From: Molanna angustata
Lineage: Eukaryota; Arthropoda; Insecta; Trichoptera; Molannidae
Assembly (NCBI GenBank): GCA_963576475.1
Contig: OY754972.1
Coordinates: 27,438,424-27,502,423, forward strand
Length of the DNA stretch: 64,000 bases
Reading direction: 5' to 3'
This document shows positions 43,625 through 54,314 of this stretch, piece by piece. The notes under the pieces are model-generated. The model was not told the origin of the DNA and did no database searches. It saw only the letters and a list, made by a program, of their open reading frames with translations. The position numbers and the translations under genes were made by a program. Positions within the stretch are counted from its first letter, which is position 1. Every line of letters begins with the position of its first letter.

Positions 43625-44149
43625 TTGTTTCATTATAGAAGGAGGCAAGATGAAAAAACAACATGCAGCCAGAATTCAGTGGAGAGTCTTAAAGAGAGTC
43701 TTCCCCCGGGCCACAACGTGGAGTGGCGTACGTGGAAGACACTAAACAGACTGAGGACGGGCGTTGGGAGAACATTGGATAACCTGTCTACATGGGGCTT
43801 CCTGCAACAGGGAATACCAACGACATGTGACTGTGGACAACAACAGACCACCGCACATCTGTGCAGCTGCCCCTCGTTTACATGGTCGTGCCATCCTTTT
43901 CTAGGGCGCCCGCGACCTCTTATTCCGTTCCTGTCAGATTTGTATATTTTCTTCGTCAGGCGTTCTTCGTTCACTCGCAAGAAAACAAATAATTGTTTGC
44001 GGAAACATATATCTTTAAAAAGACGTGTCCTGGTATTGAAAAAATGTTTAAAAAAGGGTGAATGGTCATATCTGAATGAGCTGCCTCTAGTTGTAAAATA
44101 TTTTCTTGAAAACCAAGAGCAGAATATTAGACGTAATAAATTTCATTGA
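43625..44149 (+). pseudogene. Composite 174-codon ORF built from three transposon pieces
   Basis: Residues 1-85 look like a Jockey-type LINE C-terminus (NRLRTGVGRTLDNLSTWGF, later CDCGQQQTTAHLCSCPSF). Residues 86-118 (TWSCHPFLGRPRPLIPFLSD) are the antisense of the GWHDHVN / GRGRPRKG segment of another LINE (minus 43870-43980). Residues 119-174 (LKKCLKKGEWSYLNELPLVV) are of unknown origin. All are in one frame by chance. No promoter or splice support is seen. Confidence 0.6.
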
Positions 44150-44159
44150 AAATATTCTG

Positions 44160-44580
44160 AAGAAGATAAGATGTTTGCATTATCTGTACAAAATAGGTAT
44201 AGAAATCAAGTGGCGATAGCTCTGGGGATTGTGCGGGCCACGGAATGGGGCCTAGACTTCCAATCCGGGAATTGGCATACTATTGCATAGTGAACCGGAC
44301 ACAACAAGTTGTTTTGAAGGAAATCCATGTAATTTATACCATTAAGGTTGTCCAGCTAGTAGTATGGTCCCACGATAATATTGCCTATCACTCCTGCCCA
44401 AACATTGACTCTAAATTTTCTCTGAAAGTACACTAAACGGGCCACGCAGGATTCTCATTAGACCACATGCATATAAATTGTGAAGGTTTATAATCCCCTC
44501 GCTAGTAAATTTTGACTCGTTTATCCACAAAATTCTTTTTGAAAGGGTTGTATCGTCAATTTCAGCAATTTTTAGAAAAG
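44160..44580 (-). pseudogene. Tc1/mariner-superfamily transposase remnant
   Basis: On the minus strand, frames give RILWINESKFTSEGIINLHN (the 'SDEA.F...G..N.HN' box, with the first catalytic Asp apparently Asn), then GPIPWPAQSPELSPLDF (the 'WP..SPDL.PLDF' box, whose Asp is the third catalytic position). Stops and indels lie between. Family assignment rests on these two boxes in the right order. No terminal repeats were identified. Confidence 0.65.
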
Positions 44581-44870
44581 GTAACTATCGCATGTACCTA
44601 CATGAAAAGAGTTCATACCTAATTTAAATTATCTGAAACCCAGAATTTGTTGTTTTTTTGGCATTTTCAGAACCAACCTAACTTGCATGAAATAAAAATT
44701 ATGTACTCTTGAGAATAAAAAGATGTTTTTTTTATATTTATTATGTTTAATATGTCTCTATGTATTAGAAATATAATATTTTTTTAATACAATAAATCAC
44801 ATTCCTGTGCAATAAATGAAATTTTGAATGAAACCTGTATTTTATTTCACTCCAAATATCCTACCTGTGT
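44581..44870. other. AT-rich sequence
   Basis: Nothing was recognised here. Confidence 0.4.
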
Positions 44871-45345
44871 AAATTAGCAGAATACTGAGTAAGTAGATTG
44901 AAAATAGCCAAGTAGCTTTGCTGTGGTTACAGAATAAATTAATTCAGAATACTGAGTGAGTTGATTAAATCTAACCAAGTTGTTTGCTGTGGATACTGAA
45001 TGAATTAGTTCACATTACTGAGTAGTAGATTGAATTTAACCAAGTTGTTTGCTGTGGATACTGAATGAATTAGTTCACATTACTGAGTAGTAGATTGAAT
45101 TTAACCAAGTTGTTTGCTGTGGATACTGAATGAATTAGTTCAGATTACTGAGTAGTTAATTAAATCTAACCAAGTTGTTTGCTGTGGATACTGAATGAAT
45201 TAGTTCAGATTACCGATTAGTAGATTGAAATTAGCCAAGTTGTTTGTTGTGGATACTGAATGAATTAGTTCAGATTACCGAGTAAGTTGATAGAAATTAG
45301 CCAACTAGGTTGGTTGAATTTGACAGTTACTTTGCTGATATTACA
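44871..45345. repeat. ~65-bp tandem repeat, about seven units, decaying rightward
   Basis: Units contain CCAAGTTGTTTGCTGTGG, ATACTGAATGAATTAGTTCA and TTACTGAGTAGTAGATTGAA. Central units (about 44985-45170) are nearly identical. Edge units are diverged, and single motifs such as 'CCAAGTTACTAGATT' can be followed to about 45560. It is non-coding. Confidence 0.85.
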
Positions 45346-45654
45346 AAGTTAGTAGGTTAAGTTTTGACAGGTTACTTGGCTGATTATACAAAGTTGTCCG
45401 TGGTTAACCAAGTTACTAGATTAATTTTGACAGATTGTTAACAAAGCTACTCGGTTAAAATTAGCAGACCATTTACTTGGCAATTTTTAGCAACGAACTT
45501 TGCAGGTACTATATTAACAAAGTTGCTTGGTTATTATTAGCAGCAAATCATTTATTTTTAACAACTACATTTTTTGAGTGATTGTATTTTTGAAAGATAA
45601 AACTTGAAAAATCCAATTTTTAGGAGGTTAGCTAAAACGACATAAAAAATATCA
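45346..45654. other. Degenerate repeat edge, AT-rich
   Basis: Scattered GTTACTTGG / TTGACAG motifs continue the preceding tandem repeat in decayed form. No gene was seen. Confidence 0.4.
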
Positions 45655-45760
45655 AATATTTTTATTATTGCATATGTGCAAACATTGGATTTTTTTCCCT
45701 GTCGGGAGTCAAACAGGGAAAAAAATCCAATGTTTGCGCATATGCAATAATAAAAATATT
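45655..45760. repeat. 47-bp-arm hairpin
   Basis: 45655-45701 and 45714-45760 are reverse complements with a single mismatch (GTGC/GCGC), around a 12-base loop TCGGGAGTCAAA. The arms contain TATTGCATATGTGCAAACAT and end CCCTG. A related half (GGATTTTTTTTCCTTTCGGG, then AGTCAAA) sits at 46514-46540. It is non-coding foldback DNA. Confidence 0.85.
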
Positions 45761-46787
45761 CGATTACTTACACATTGGTACAAGTAAGTAAATAAGACAA
45801 AAATGACCTTATAAGTCTGGCGCAATTCAGGGGTGACTTCTATGCGAAAAATGCATTGTCACCTCAGATATAAGAATTGTAGCTTTCATTATTTACAAAA
45901 AACCAATTCTCTCAATAGATGGCGTTACAACAAAATAAATAAAAAATAATAAGATTGTTGTTCATAATTTCACCCATAGATGGCTGTAGTAAAAATTCCT
46001 TATTTTCAAGCGAAAAGAATTTCAGTATAACAATATATAGAACTTTCAAAATTGAATTGATAGGGATCTCATTAAAAGGCATAATTGGTGAACGTTGCGC
46101 AAGCGCATAAAGTGATCACGTAAACCAGCCGATGACAGGTCGTAAGCCCTGTAGGTGCCTTGATTTCCCGGTTCTCCTACAATAAATATTCCAACTTCGT
46201 CTCTATTGAGATAATTAAAAATCTGTTAAAAAATATCACAATTGTGTGCTATAGCAGGCAGCCAAACGAATGTGTTTCTGTGGGTTTCAGTCTTAATTTC
46301 TTCAACTATATATTTATTGTTAAGTAGTTAATAACAAAAATCATAAATCTATAAAAACGAGATCATATTGTGATTCAAATTAAATATTATTCAGGAGACC
46401 GACTTACTGTGCCATGAAGGTACAATTTGGAAATAATTTTACTATAGAATTTATATGTAAAATTAACGTAGGTAAATTGAATATTTTTTTAATTGCATAA
46501 TATATACGCAACCTTGGATTTTTTTTCCTTTCGGGAGTCAAATGATATTTTTATTGACAAGATTTTTAACATCTCAATAGACGAAGTTGGGATATTATAG
46601 AAGAACCAGGAACTCAAAGCACCTACAGGGCTTACGACCTGACATCGGCTGGTTTACGTGATCTCTTTATGCACAAACGGCGTCGTTTAACCCGTTTATA
46701 CAATTATTCTTAAAATAAATATGAAATTCGGCATTGTTCGCGTAAAAAATGACATTTCATTCAACATGGCGGCGCTAAGTCGTCTCT
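45761..46787. repeat. Repeat family D, inverted pair
   Basis: 46055-46225 (+) and 46545-46690 (-) share GTTTACGTGATC / GATCACGTAAAC, GGTCGTAAGCCCTGTAGGTG and TCTCTATTGAGAT in opposite orientation, with about 320 bp between them. A third partial copy is at 47160-47255 (+) and a fourth at 14370-14480. Flanks are AT-rich without genes. The family is unknown to me. Confidence 0.7.
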
Positions 46788-46951
46788 GCCCCCCTAGACA
46801 ACATGCCATTTAAGCTAAGCGTTATATCGCTAAGCGATAGTAAATGTATGGAATTGGTGGCTATGACATCACGTGACAGCCACCAATTTCATACATTTCT
46901 ATCGCTTAGCGATATAACGCTTAGCTTAAATGACATGTTGTCTAGGGGGGC
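46788..46951. repeat. Near-perfect palindrome (MITE-like), 164 bp
   Basis: It begins GCCCCCCTAGACAACATG and ends CATGTTGTCTAGGGGGGC. The arms of about 77-80 bp are almost exact complements (AAGCGTTATATCGCTAAGCG in the left arm) around a central CACGTG. It is non-coding; ORFs on both strands (46803-47071) are by-products of the palindrome. A single related end is at about 35453-35470. Confidence 0.85.
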
Positions 46952-47867
46952 TGGACTGGATGTCGATCCAATCTCGCCGTCAAATAAGTGGGCAAGAACG
47001 ATTCGACGCGTTATCTGATTAGTGACTACCAAAACTGTCAAAATATCGACTATTCGAGATAATGTCGACATTTATCGGTCGAGATCTACTTACAGACTTA
47101 GCCTTCTGAACTGCACCAGAAATATTATTTAATTTTTTGGCTTGTTTACCTAGGTATTTGCCCTGTAGGTGTCTTGAGTTCTTGGTTCTTCTATAATATC
47201 CCAACCTCGTCTCTATTGAGATGTTAAAAAGTTTGTCAGTAAAAATATCATTAACGTAGGTATTTTTTACTCCACATTCACGGTTTTCTAATATATCACG
47301 CGTGTCATCTTGGAAATGTTCAGTAACGACATCATTAAAATATCCTCAAACTCACACAATAATAATAATCTCACGATTGGTGCTGGTGTAAGATGGAGTA
47401 ATTTGAACGGTTTTGTGATTTCGCCCCCACGGAACTCGTTGCCACTGACAGACTGATGAATTGATAATATTGGAATGACATCCTGACTGACGTACCGATT
47501 TCAATTCAGGTGATATTCAATTAAATTTCTGCTTTTTACGAACGTACAAGCTTGTTGGTTCTGATTCTGTTGGTTGGTTCGGTTGGCAAAAAATAGCGTG
47601 GTTAATGAGTGATGAGATTTGACCATTTGTTGTGTCTGAATTTGAAGTCATATAAAGAAAAAGGTTATGAAAGTAAATTTTTCAAAAAAAAAATGCAATT
47701 TACTGAGAAAACAATATTGTCTGATCTACGGCGTAGCATCAAATCACATTTTTTTGTGAAATAATTAAAAGTGTGCTTTATATTATTTTTGAAGATGAAA
47801 AATAATAACAGAGTTTTAAAATAATAAAACATCTTTGTTTATTTTCAAATCTATATTTTAACTCATC
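46952..47867. other. AT-rich sequence with a family D piece
   Basis: 47160-47255 is repeat family D. The remainder has no recognised gene. A TTGGTTCTGATTCTGTTGG patch near 47555 is simple sequence. Confidence 0.45.
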
Positions 47868-48135
47868 AATGAATTCGCAATTTATAAAGTTATTTTTTTA
47901 ATACAGATTATTAACAAGTATCATGCTGAGATTGTATTTTGAAAGTTTAATCACAATGTAGGTATCTGTCTGTGTGTGTGTGATATATACTATGTGCTAT
48001 GTACGGTGTGTAAAACTAAAATGCTCATTCGATTCTTTTAAAATTTTGCAAATTCATATATCTAATACTTGCTTAGACCCCATTAGATTTTGAAGGATAT
48101 CTGATCAGTGCTTCTCAATTTTTTATCTGTCAAAT
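47868..48135 (+). repeat. Dispersed repeat family E, copy 1
   Basis: It matches 58797-59083 colinearly: GAATTCGCAATTT, 'ATCATGCTGAGATTGTATT', 'ACTATGTGCTATGTACGGTG', 'TTTTGCAAATTCATATATCT' and 'CCCATTAGATTTTGAAGGAT'. It is about 270-290 bp, diverged and non-coding. The family is unidentified. Confidence 0.7.
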
Positions 48136-49294
48136 AATTCAAAGTGACCCCTAGCTCAGGAAATTTAAATTTTGATATTTTTTATTTTCAAATTGCTCAA
48201 AAGACACATCACTTTTATAAAACGGTATTGAAGAATTATCAAGTTTTCACAGTAAAATATTTAAACCAAACATAATTTAACAAACTTTTTTCACGAAAGT
48301 GCTGCAATTTTTCAATACAAAATATAAATTATTTGTGGAATTACTTGGTAGTGAGGAGTTTAGCGTTAGCCACAACACATTAGGTTTAAAATGAATTTCA
48401 ACAATGTTAACGCCTCTACCTTAGAATATTTAATAATGAGGTTTCACTATCAGGCTAGATAGAAAAATTGATTTAAAAATATGTTATTTTTATTTTAGAA
48501 TGAACACATATTGCCTTTCAAAATGAAAGCTAAGAATGCAAACTGAGTACCTACATAGTAACTTTGATATATAAAATGATAGTTGATTTTTAATTTATTG
48601 TACCTATGTACCAACAATAAGTTTTTTTAAGTAAATAAATAAGATAACGTATCATAATATTATACATGGGAAAGAGGAAGAAATAAACTTTGCGAGGAAA
48701 TTATTTTTAAGCGTGAAAGTATCGTACATAAAGAAAATGAGATATTTCCATCAAATTTGATTTAACAAAGAGAACCGAATGTATCATACAAGTTGATGTA
48801 ATATAATAAATGTTTTCTAAAGAAAACCCGTATGTGCACAAAATCGTACATATCTACTCTTCAATAAAAGCATATGAGGGATGTAAAGATTAGATTTTCT
48901 CCGACATAAATACATATCTTAACATAAAATATTTCGTTTCTTTTTATGTACATATATATAAAAAATAATGTTTGTAAGTAATCAAGTATGCATAGTTGTA
49001 TGCTTTACGTACAGTACGGCATGTGCTCCTAAACTTTAGTGAATTGTTGAGCCAGGGACGATTTCTGGTTTTAAACTTTTTTGTAGTCCTTCGTCGTGGA
49101 TTAGGTCATTTGATCTATGAAGGTGGATTATCCTGAGAGAAAGTGGTGGCTCTATTCCCCTACATATCTTCGGAGGTATTCAAGGTAGTTTTCTGTTGGT
49201 AAGCATTTCTCTCTTCAGGTACTATATTTTTTTATTCTATTGTAATCCATGTGTTCTATGTATTGTTCCTCCAGAAGCGAATACCGAACTAAAC
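48136..49294. other. AT-rich sequence, nothing recognised
   Basis: No coding or shared-repeat signal was found here. Confidence 0.4.
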
Positions 49295-49559
49295 TTATTT
49301 ATTTATTTTAATTTTCACAAAGGAATTAATTGAAAATGATCGATATAGCAATACGAATATGGAATGAAGGGATTGAAGGGTCTGAAGGGACGGAAGAGAC
49401 TGATGGTACGGAAGAACGGGAGGCATTAAAAGTATGTGGGGCACTGAAGGGACGGGAGGGACTGAAGAGACTGAATCATAATTACAAATTTCCGATAGTA
49501 TGAAGATCAACCATTTTTTATTATGCATAGGCAGCACAAGGGATGCCGGGTTTCGCTAG
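49295..49559 (+). mobile_element. Helitron-like element carrying a GAAGGGA(C/T)TGA minisatellite
   Basis: A degenerate ~9-18-bp repeat (GGGACTGAAG, GGGACGGAAG) fills about 49365-49475. The downstream end reads AAGGGATGCCGGGTTTCGCTAG followed by T, a Helitron-type 3' terminus. An inverted relative carries the complementary CCCTTCAGTGACT repeat at 55143-55610, and both share an adjoining GAAAATGAT / ATCATTTTC segment. The 5' end was not fixed. The ORF on the minus strand is repeat-driven. Confidence 0.5.
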
Positions 49560-49844
49560 TAAAAACATTCAAAATTTGAAATGTAAATCTACAATTATGT
49601 ATAAAGTCTTCAAAGTAATCTTTTATTGAATACCCGCGTTTTATAATAAAATTGAAATGATCGCAATGTCTCAAAGTGATGAATTAATTTATTCATTTAA
49701 GTATGCATATATTTTCCTATACATAGATCTATATATGCATCTGTCTACGAGTTTTGTGGTTGATTTCTAGCGATCCGAACATTTTTTCACTATAATTGAA
49801 GGTCGATCATAAATCTCAAAATTATTAATTGTGTTTTCAGTCTG
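49560..49844. other. AT-rich sequence
   Basis: Nothing was recognised here. Confidence 0.4.
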
Positions 49845-49945
49845 GATCTGTGAGAATGTGGTAACTTGTTATTGGATGCGTGTTAAATTGATATTTGACA
49901 TTGTTGTACTTGTTAGTTGCCCTAGAACTTAAAAAAAAAATAAAC
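49845..49945 (+). repeat. SINE family 3, 3' part
   Basis: 'TCTGGATCTGTGAGAATGTG', 'TTATTGGATGCGTGTTAAAT' and 'CTTGTTAGTTGCCCTAGAAC' are followed by an A-rich tail. It is colinear with the body of 32452-32662 (reverse complement) and lacks the head. Confidence 0.8.
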
Positions 49946-50261
49946 AAAGAAATCCCTGAGCATTAAAACTTGAAAATTAATGAATGAAAATCGGGAGTTT
50001 GACAACAAATATTTTTCAATTATTTGTAGGTTTATTTTAATTATTATAATTATTTATTATTCAATTATATGGCAATATTTTATTTATATTACAATAATTT
50101 GCATTTGTACACTGTTTTTTTTCTCTTTCCCAAAAAGCATTAAATGCTTGTGCTGAGAAAGTGATATATGGGACGACGCGACATACGTAACATCATCGTT
50201 TTTTTTCTAAGGAGATTATATTATATTTTGAATTCAGTAAAGTGAATGGGTTCAGCAGATA
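49946..50261. other. AT-rich sequence
   Basis: Nothing was recognised here. Confidence 0.4.
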
Positions 50262-50435
50262 ATGAGGCTGTTAATTTAGTGTCGTTAATGTTGGTAATCC
50301 AGTTGTTGCGAGTTCGAATCCTGCCACGACCGATTTCGTTCACCTATATAGTACAAGCATTTATGCTTAGTTTAGGGAATGTATGAGGATGTATATGTAC
50401 TTGTTACAAGGACATATACATTCTTTTATAAAAAT
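50262..50435 (+). repeat. SINE family 2 (tRNA-derived)
   Basis: A B box GAGTTCGAATCCTGCC (about 50310-50325) is followed by CACGACCGATTTCGTTCACC and ACAAGCATTTATGCTTA. The same order recurs at 59768-59890 (CTCGACCGATTTCTTACACC, ACAAGCATTTATGCTTA). The head is diverged, so only the B-box half is convincing. Confidence 0.65.
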
Positions 50436-51367
50436 GCATAGTATGTTGTTCTTTATTTTTTCTTCACACATGTAAACTAACGATTTATTTCACTAGGTAA
50501 TCAATATTTTTGAAAAAGACGATGAATTATATATTATCTGATAGAATCATAGCTCATCCCGACAAGATGCTAGTAACAAAGATAGTAATATTGTGAAATA
50601 ATTTGAACATCACACTAACAAAGTAGCTGTAAATTATCATCCAATTACCCATGTTAACGACAGAGCTATGGAGTATATTTGATATACGATAGATGATAGG
50701 GTAGTTACGATATTATGGGATGTTAACTAGAAAGGTTATTAGCTATTATAATAATGTGTCTTATTACAATATTGGGAAAAGACGAAATATTTTAAGGCAA
50801 TCGCAAACTGTGTCGGAACGCAGCAGGTTAGACGTGACGTTTATTAGGTATTAGTATAGGTACTACGAGCTTTCTTAGTAGGTAACTATGGTGATTCTCG
50901 CCACTAACTGTGGCAATACGAATTTATGAGCAAGCATTTAATGTAAAGAAGAATAATTTACTTTATTCGATATAAAACATTTAATTCTACCACAACGAGC
51001 TAACTTAACGAATAAAATAAGCCAAACAAATGCATTAGAACTGGTCGCGTTTCTTCTCCACATCTCACTCGCACAACACACACTCTTTAATTACACTGGC
51101 GCGACAGAGAGGGTATCCAGAATATTATAAGTCTTCAAAAGGACTGTTAAACTTTTCGAATTTATAGCACATCGAGGGAGATCGCGATACACTTCCACGC
51201 CGGCGACGCTATAGAGCCCATTGGCCCTGTTCACCACCGGACGCAGCCGCAACATCGGACAAACACAAAATATCCACCATCCATCGGGTTCAATTTATAG
51301 CACAGTTAACCTTCAAGGAGACGCTAAGATGATATAAACAAGACACAATATGTCCAACGAATAGGTT
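50436..51367. other. Sequence with a GC-richer island at ~51040-51260
   Basis: The island (ATCGCGATACACTTCCACGC, GACGCTATAGAGCCCATTGG, CACCACCGGACGCAGCCGCA) contrasts with its AT-rich surroundings. I see no open frame with a known motif and no matching second copy. It could be part of an LTR or an exon of an unrecognised transcript. Confidence 0.35.
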
Positions 51368-51545
51368 TTCAAAGACATCAATGCCGTTCGCCGTGGCATA
51401 GTTGGTAAGCCGTTTGGTTTCTGTGCTGGCGTTTTATTTAAATTCATTTCTCACGCAAATATTGCTTCTCTAGGCTGGAAACATTGGTGAGTTGTGAGAA
51501 ATTTGCCATATGCGCAGAGTGCAAGGAAGAGTTAAATATTATTAC
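51368..51545 (+). repeat. SINE family 1, diverged copy
   Basis: CGTTCGCCGTGGCATAGTTG and GTAAGCCGTTTGG match the tRNA-like head of 2407-2645. The B box has been lost by a small deletion (CTGGCGTTTTATTTAAATTC). The body continues through 'CTGGAAACATTGGTGAGTTG' and TTGCCATATG, ending GCGCAGAGTGCAAGGAAG. Confidence 0.8.
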
Positions 51546-53055
51546 CTATTACTAATCTTCTAAAATATTTTATGTACAATTTTAGCATGTTGCACATAAA
51601 TTAGACCTATAAGAATTGTTAGCCTTTTACATGCTTGACTAAGGTAGGTACTCTTCATTTCTGTATTCATTATAGCCGCCATAGTCCATGCTAGCCTTTA
51701 TGGTGTTAAATAGGAAGATTACGTTACGTTATATTAGATCGTTAAAGACGTAGGGATCTTTATTCAGCCGTCAACATGTCGGATCTAGACGACATAAAGA
51801 GGCGAAGATGGTAATTAATAGCCGGGATTACCACTATAAAATTAACTTATAGAATTGTCTGGTTGCTGGATCTTGAGGGATAATATTATATTTCCAAGGA
51901 GAAACAATAATTGAATACTCCGTGTTGAATCCTGCGAAAATGTTAATATGATTTGACGTTATTTGATATGTGATACCAAAAGGACTGTATCTGTCATTTA
52001 TTTCTGAAGACATCGTTTGTAAAGATAGTAATATATATTCAGGAAAAAGCAAAGATACATTATGTACCTACTTATTCAATATGTAATTTTAAAGTTTGAT
52101 TTGAAATAAAAGTTAACAAATGATTCGATTCAACTACACTGAAAAAAAAGATGTTAAAATTAACCGAACTATGTATAGTGACCACAAAACAATTTGTTTT
52201 GTGCTACTAAATATTTTGTGCGCTTAACCAAACAGTATAGTCATAAATAGATTTACTTTTATTACTGATATTTTTTTTTGTCTAAAAACGCAGGTACCCA
52301 GTTCGGTGGTCATTCTGTGGTTTGTATATGGAAAATTGACCGTTTTCGAAAATAAGCGTTTCTCTTAAAAACATAAAATGATTTCATCATTTAAGAGATC
52401 GGTTTTTGTCATACTTTTTGTGATCAATGATATCTAAAAGTATCGAGAATATTCTGAAAATGATGTCGTATTTTTATTAATAAAATGATTAGATTCCAGA
52501 ATGGTAATATACTAAAATGAAACTACAGGTAATGGTTTATTTTTTGTTCGAAGGATTTTGATAAATTACATATAGTTTGAATTTTGACGTAATTTTTAAG
52601 GTGATATGTCATACCATGATAAGCGCATTTTATTTTCAATTGTAGCTGGATCTTATAGTATTCAGAATAATCCACTTGTATTTTCGAACAATATTTACAC
52701 AAAACGTTCAAACCGATTGTTAAGTATTTTCCACACGTTTTGAAATCAGCCATTGAAACTTTTGGTTTCTCCCAAAAATCAATTGCGAGAATCCTCATTC
52801 GATTAACATATAAATTGAAAGTGTTGGTGTGGTGAGATTCCCTGTGATTCGTTTCATGATTCGATTTAATTTGTTTTCAATACCAACCACATATACTTAC
52901 ATTAGGGTTGACCCACTTATATAGCTATAATCTCTTGAAAACATTACAAGTCAAGTTATACATCAGTCGAAACTTTAATTAAATCAAATGTAATACTCCA
53001 CACTTGAACACGATCTAGATCTGTAGGGATAATCATGACACGATCTTAAAACGTT
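51546..53055. other. AT-rich sequence, nothing recognised
   Basis: ORFs at 51834-52052 and 52523-52798 (minus) carry no known motif and lack splice or start context. No repeats shared with the window were seen. Confidence 0.4.
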
Positions 53056-53705
53056 CTTACATACATACATACATACCATCACGCCATGTCCCTTACGGGG
53101 TAAGCAGAGAGAATCGAGCGCCATACTTCTCTATTTTTGCACACATTTCTGGCTTCCTTTACATCCATGCATCGTCTCATACATGCTCGTCGATTGTTCA
53201 AACTTTTTATGTTTCCTTCTTTCAAAATATCATTCACATGGTCATGCCATCCCTTTCTGGGGCGACCTCTGCTATTCACTCCATCTCTAGCACCCATGTA
53301 TATTTTTTTGGTCAGTCGTTCATCGTTCATTCTTTCTATATGTCCAAACCACCTTAAAGCATACACTTTCATTTTACATATAATATCCTTCTTTAACTTG
53401 CATTCTCTCCTTATGTCCTCATTGTTTATTCTATCATATATCGTTATATTACATACTCTTCTTAGTGATCTCATTTCTACAGCATTTATTCTACTTTCAT
53501 GTGTTCTTTGCCAGGTCCATGTTTCACTAGCATACGTCAAAGTAGGCACCACAATTGCATTGTGTATTGCAATTTTGGCTTCCTTTGAGATGCTTGGGTC
53601 GGACATTACTGGTCTAAGTGCTCCGTTTATTCTATTCCCTGCCATAACTCTTCTTTCAATATCTTTATCGGGTCTTCCATTCCGTTCAAACGTTCTTATC
53701 TTGTC
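53056..53705 (-). mobile_element. LINE C-terminal region, mostly open, with (ACAT)n tail
   Basis: The minus-strand frame from about 53705 to the stop at 53079-53081 reads RPDKDIERRVMAGNRINGAL, later YASETWTWQRTHESRINAVE, MRSLRRVCNITIYDRINNED, MKVYALRWFGHIERMNDERL, GRPRKGWHDHVNDILK, and ends SAYPVRDMA. The tail after the stop is (CATA)n-like at 53056-53077. It is the region after the RT domain of an RTE/R4-like LINE whose relatives have the same CGTGATGG-type end in lepidopterans. It is 5'-truncated before the RT, yet has no internal stop over 188 codons, so it is young. It sits in the intron just upstream of the adenylyl cyclase exon. The plus ORF 53137-53775 is a shadow. Confidence 0.85.
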
Positions 53706-53931
53706 TCATTTTTTATATTTGTATTCGATTATAATCTATAATGTTAAGTTTTACTTTATTTTTTGTATAAATTAATATACTTAATTGGTAAAATAATTTT
53801 AATCTAAAAGATTTCTAAAAACTAAATCTACTCTTAATCAAGTACATGAGTAGCTCTGCCGATCTAAATTAAGCCACTAAGGCCAACAACAAAAAAATAA
53901 TACAAATGATTTTCTTCTACTTCTGTTCCAG
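53706..53931 (+). other. Intron end with splice acceptor
   Basis: A pyrimidine-rich stretch TTTTCTTCTACTTCTGTTCCAG ends with AG at 53930-53931, directly before the adenylyl cyclase exon. The rest is AT-rich. Confidence 0.75.
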
Positions 53932-54147
53932 GTGAAGCGCAGTATCATGCTGAAAATGGCTGACGCTTGTCAGGAGATGTCTTCCAAGCAGACCCGCTTC
54001 CACGAGATGTATGTCCAGAGACACAACAACGTCAGTATCCTGTATGCTGATATTGTCAACTTCACACCCCTGTCTGAACAGCTGAGCGCTTCTGATTTGG
54101 TCAAGACCCTCAACGAACTCTTCGGAAGATTTGATCAAATCGCTCAG
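53932..54147 (+). CDS. Internal exon of a class III transmembrane adenylyl cyclase
   Basis: This 216-bp exon (72 codons, phase 0 at both ends) lies between TTCTGTTCCAG and GTACGTGG. It encodes part of the first cytoplasmic catalytic domain (C1a): [19 protein letters not shown], then [20 protein letters not shown], then [20 protein letters not shown] and [15 protein letters not shown] contains the first of the two metal-binding aspartates of C1. The second (in GDCYYC) would be in the next exon, which is not in this window. The enzyme makes cAMP from ATP at the plasma membrane under G-protein control. 'ILYADIV' (Tyr, not Phe) is like the vertebrate ADCY2/4/7 group, suggesting an Ac76E-type gene, but one exon cannot settle the paralogue. 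The reading starts at GTG (Val), not a start codon. Confidence 0.93.
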
Positions 54148-54314
54148 GTACGTGGATCTTCTTAGAAATTGTATAGATAATTTGTAAAAAAAAGGCTTAA
54201 ACACAAGGAGCCCAAAATCGAGGCTTATAATCAGGGGGAGGGACAGAGTCGTTCCGATAGGTCATTTATAAATAATAACATTACGGCAGATCTCAAAATT
54301 TGGTGTAATCAGCG
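54148..54314 (+). other. Splice donor and start of downstream intron
   Basis: GTACGT at 54148-54153 follows CAG. No further adenylyl cyclase exon (for example one encoding RIKILGDCYYC) was found in the remaining 9.8 kb on the plus strand, so this intron runs beyond the window. Confidence 0.7.

Noticed and set aside
53137..53775. 212-codon plus-strand ORF
   Set aside because: It is the antisense shadow of the open LINE frame at 53079-53705. The hydrophobic look comes from reading the lysine/arginine-rich strand backwards.
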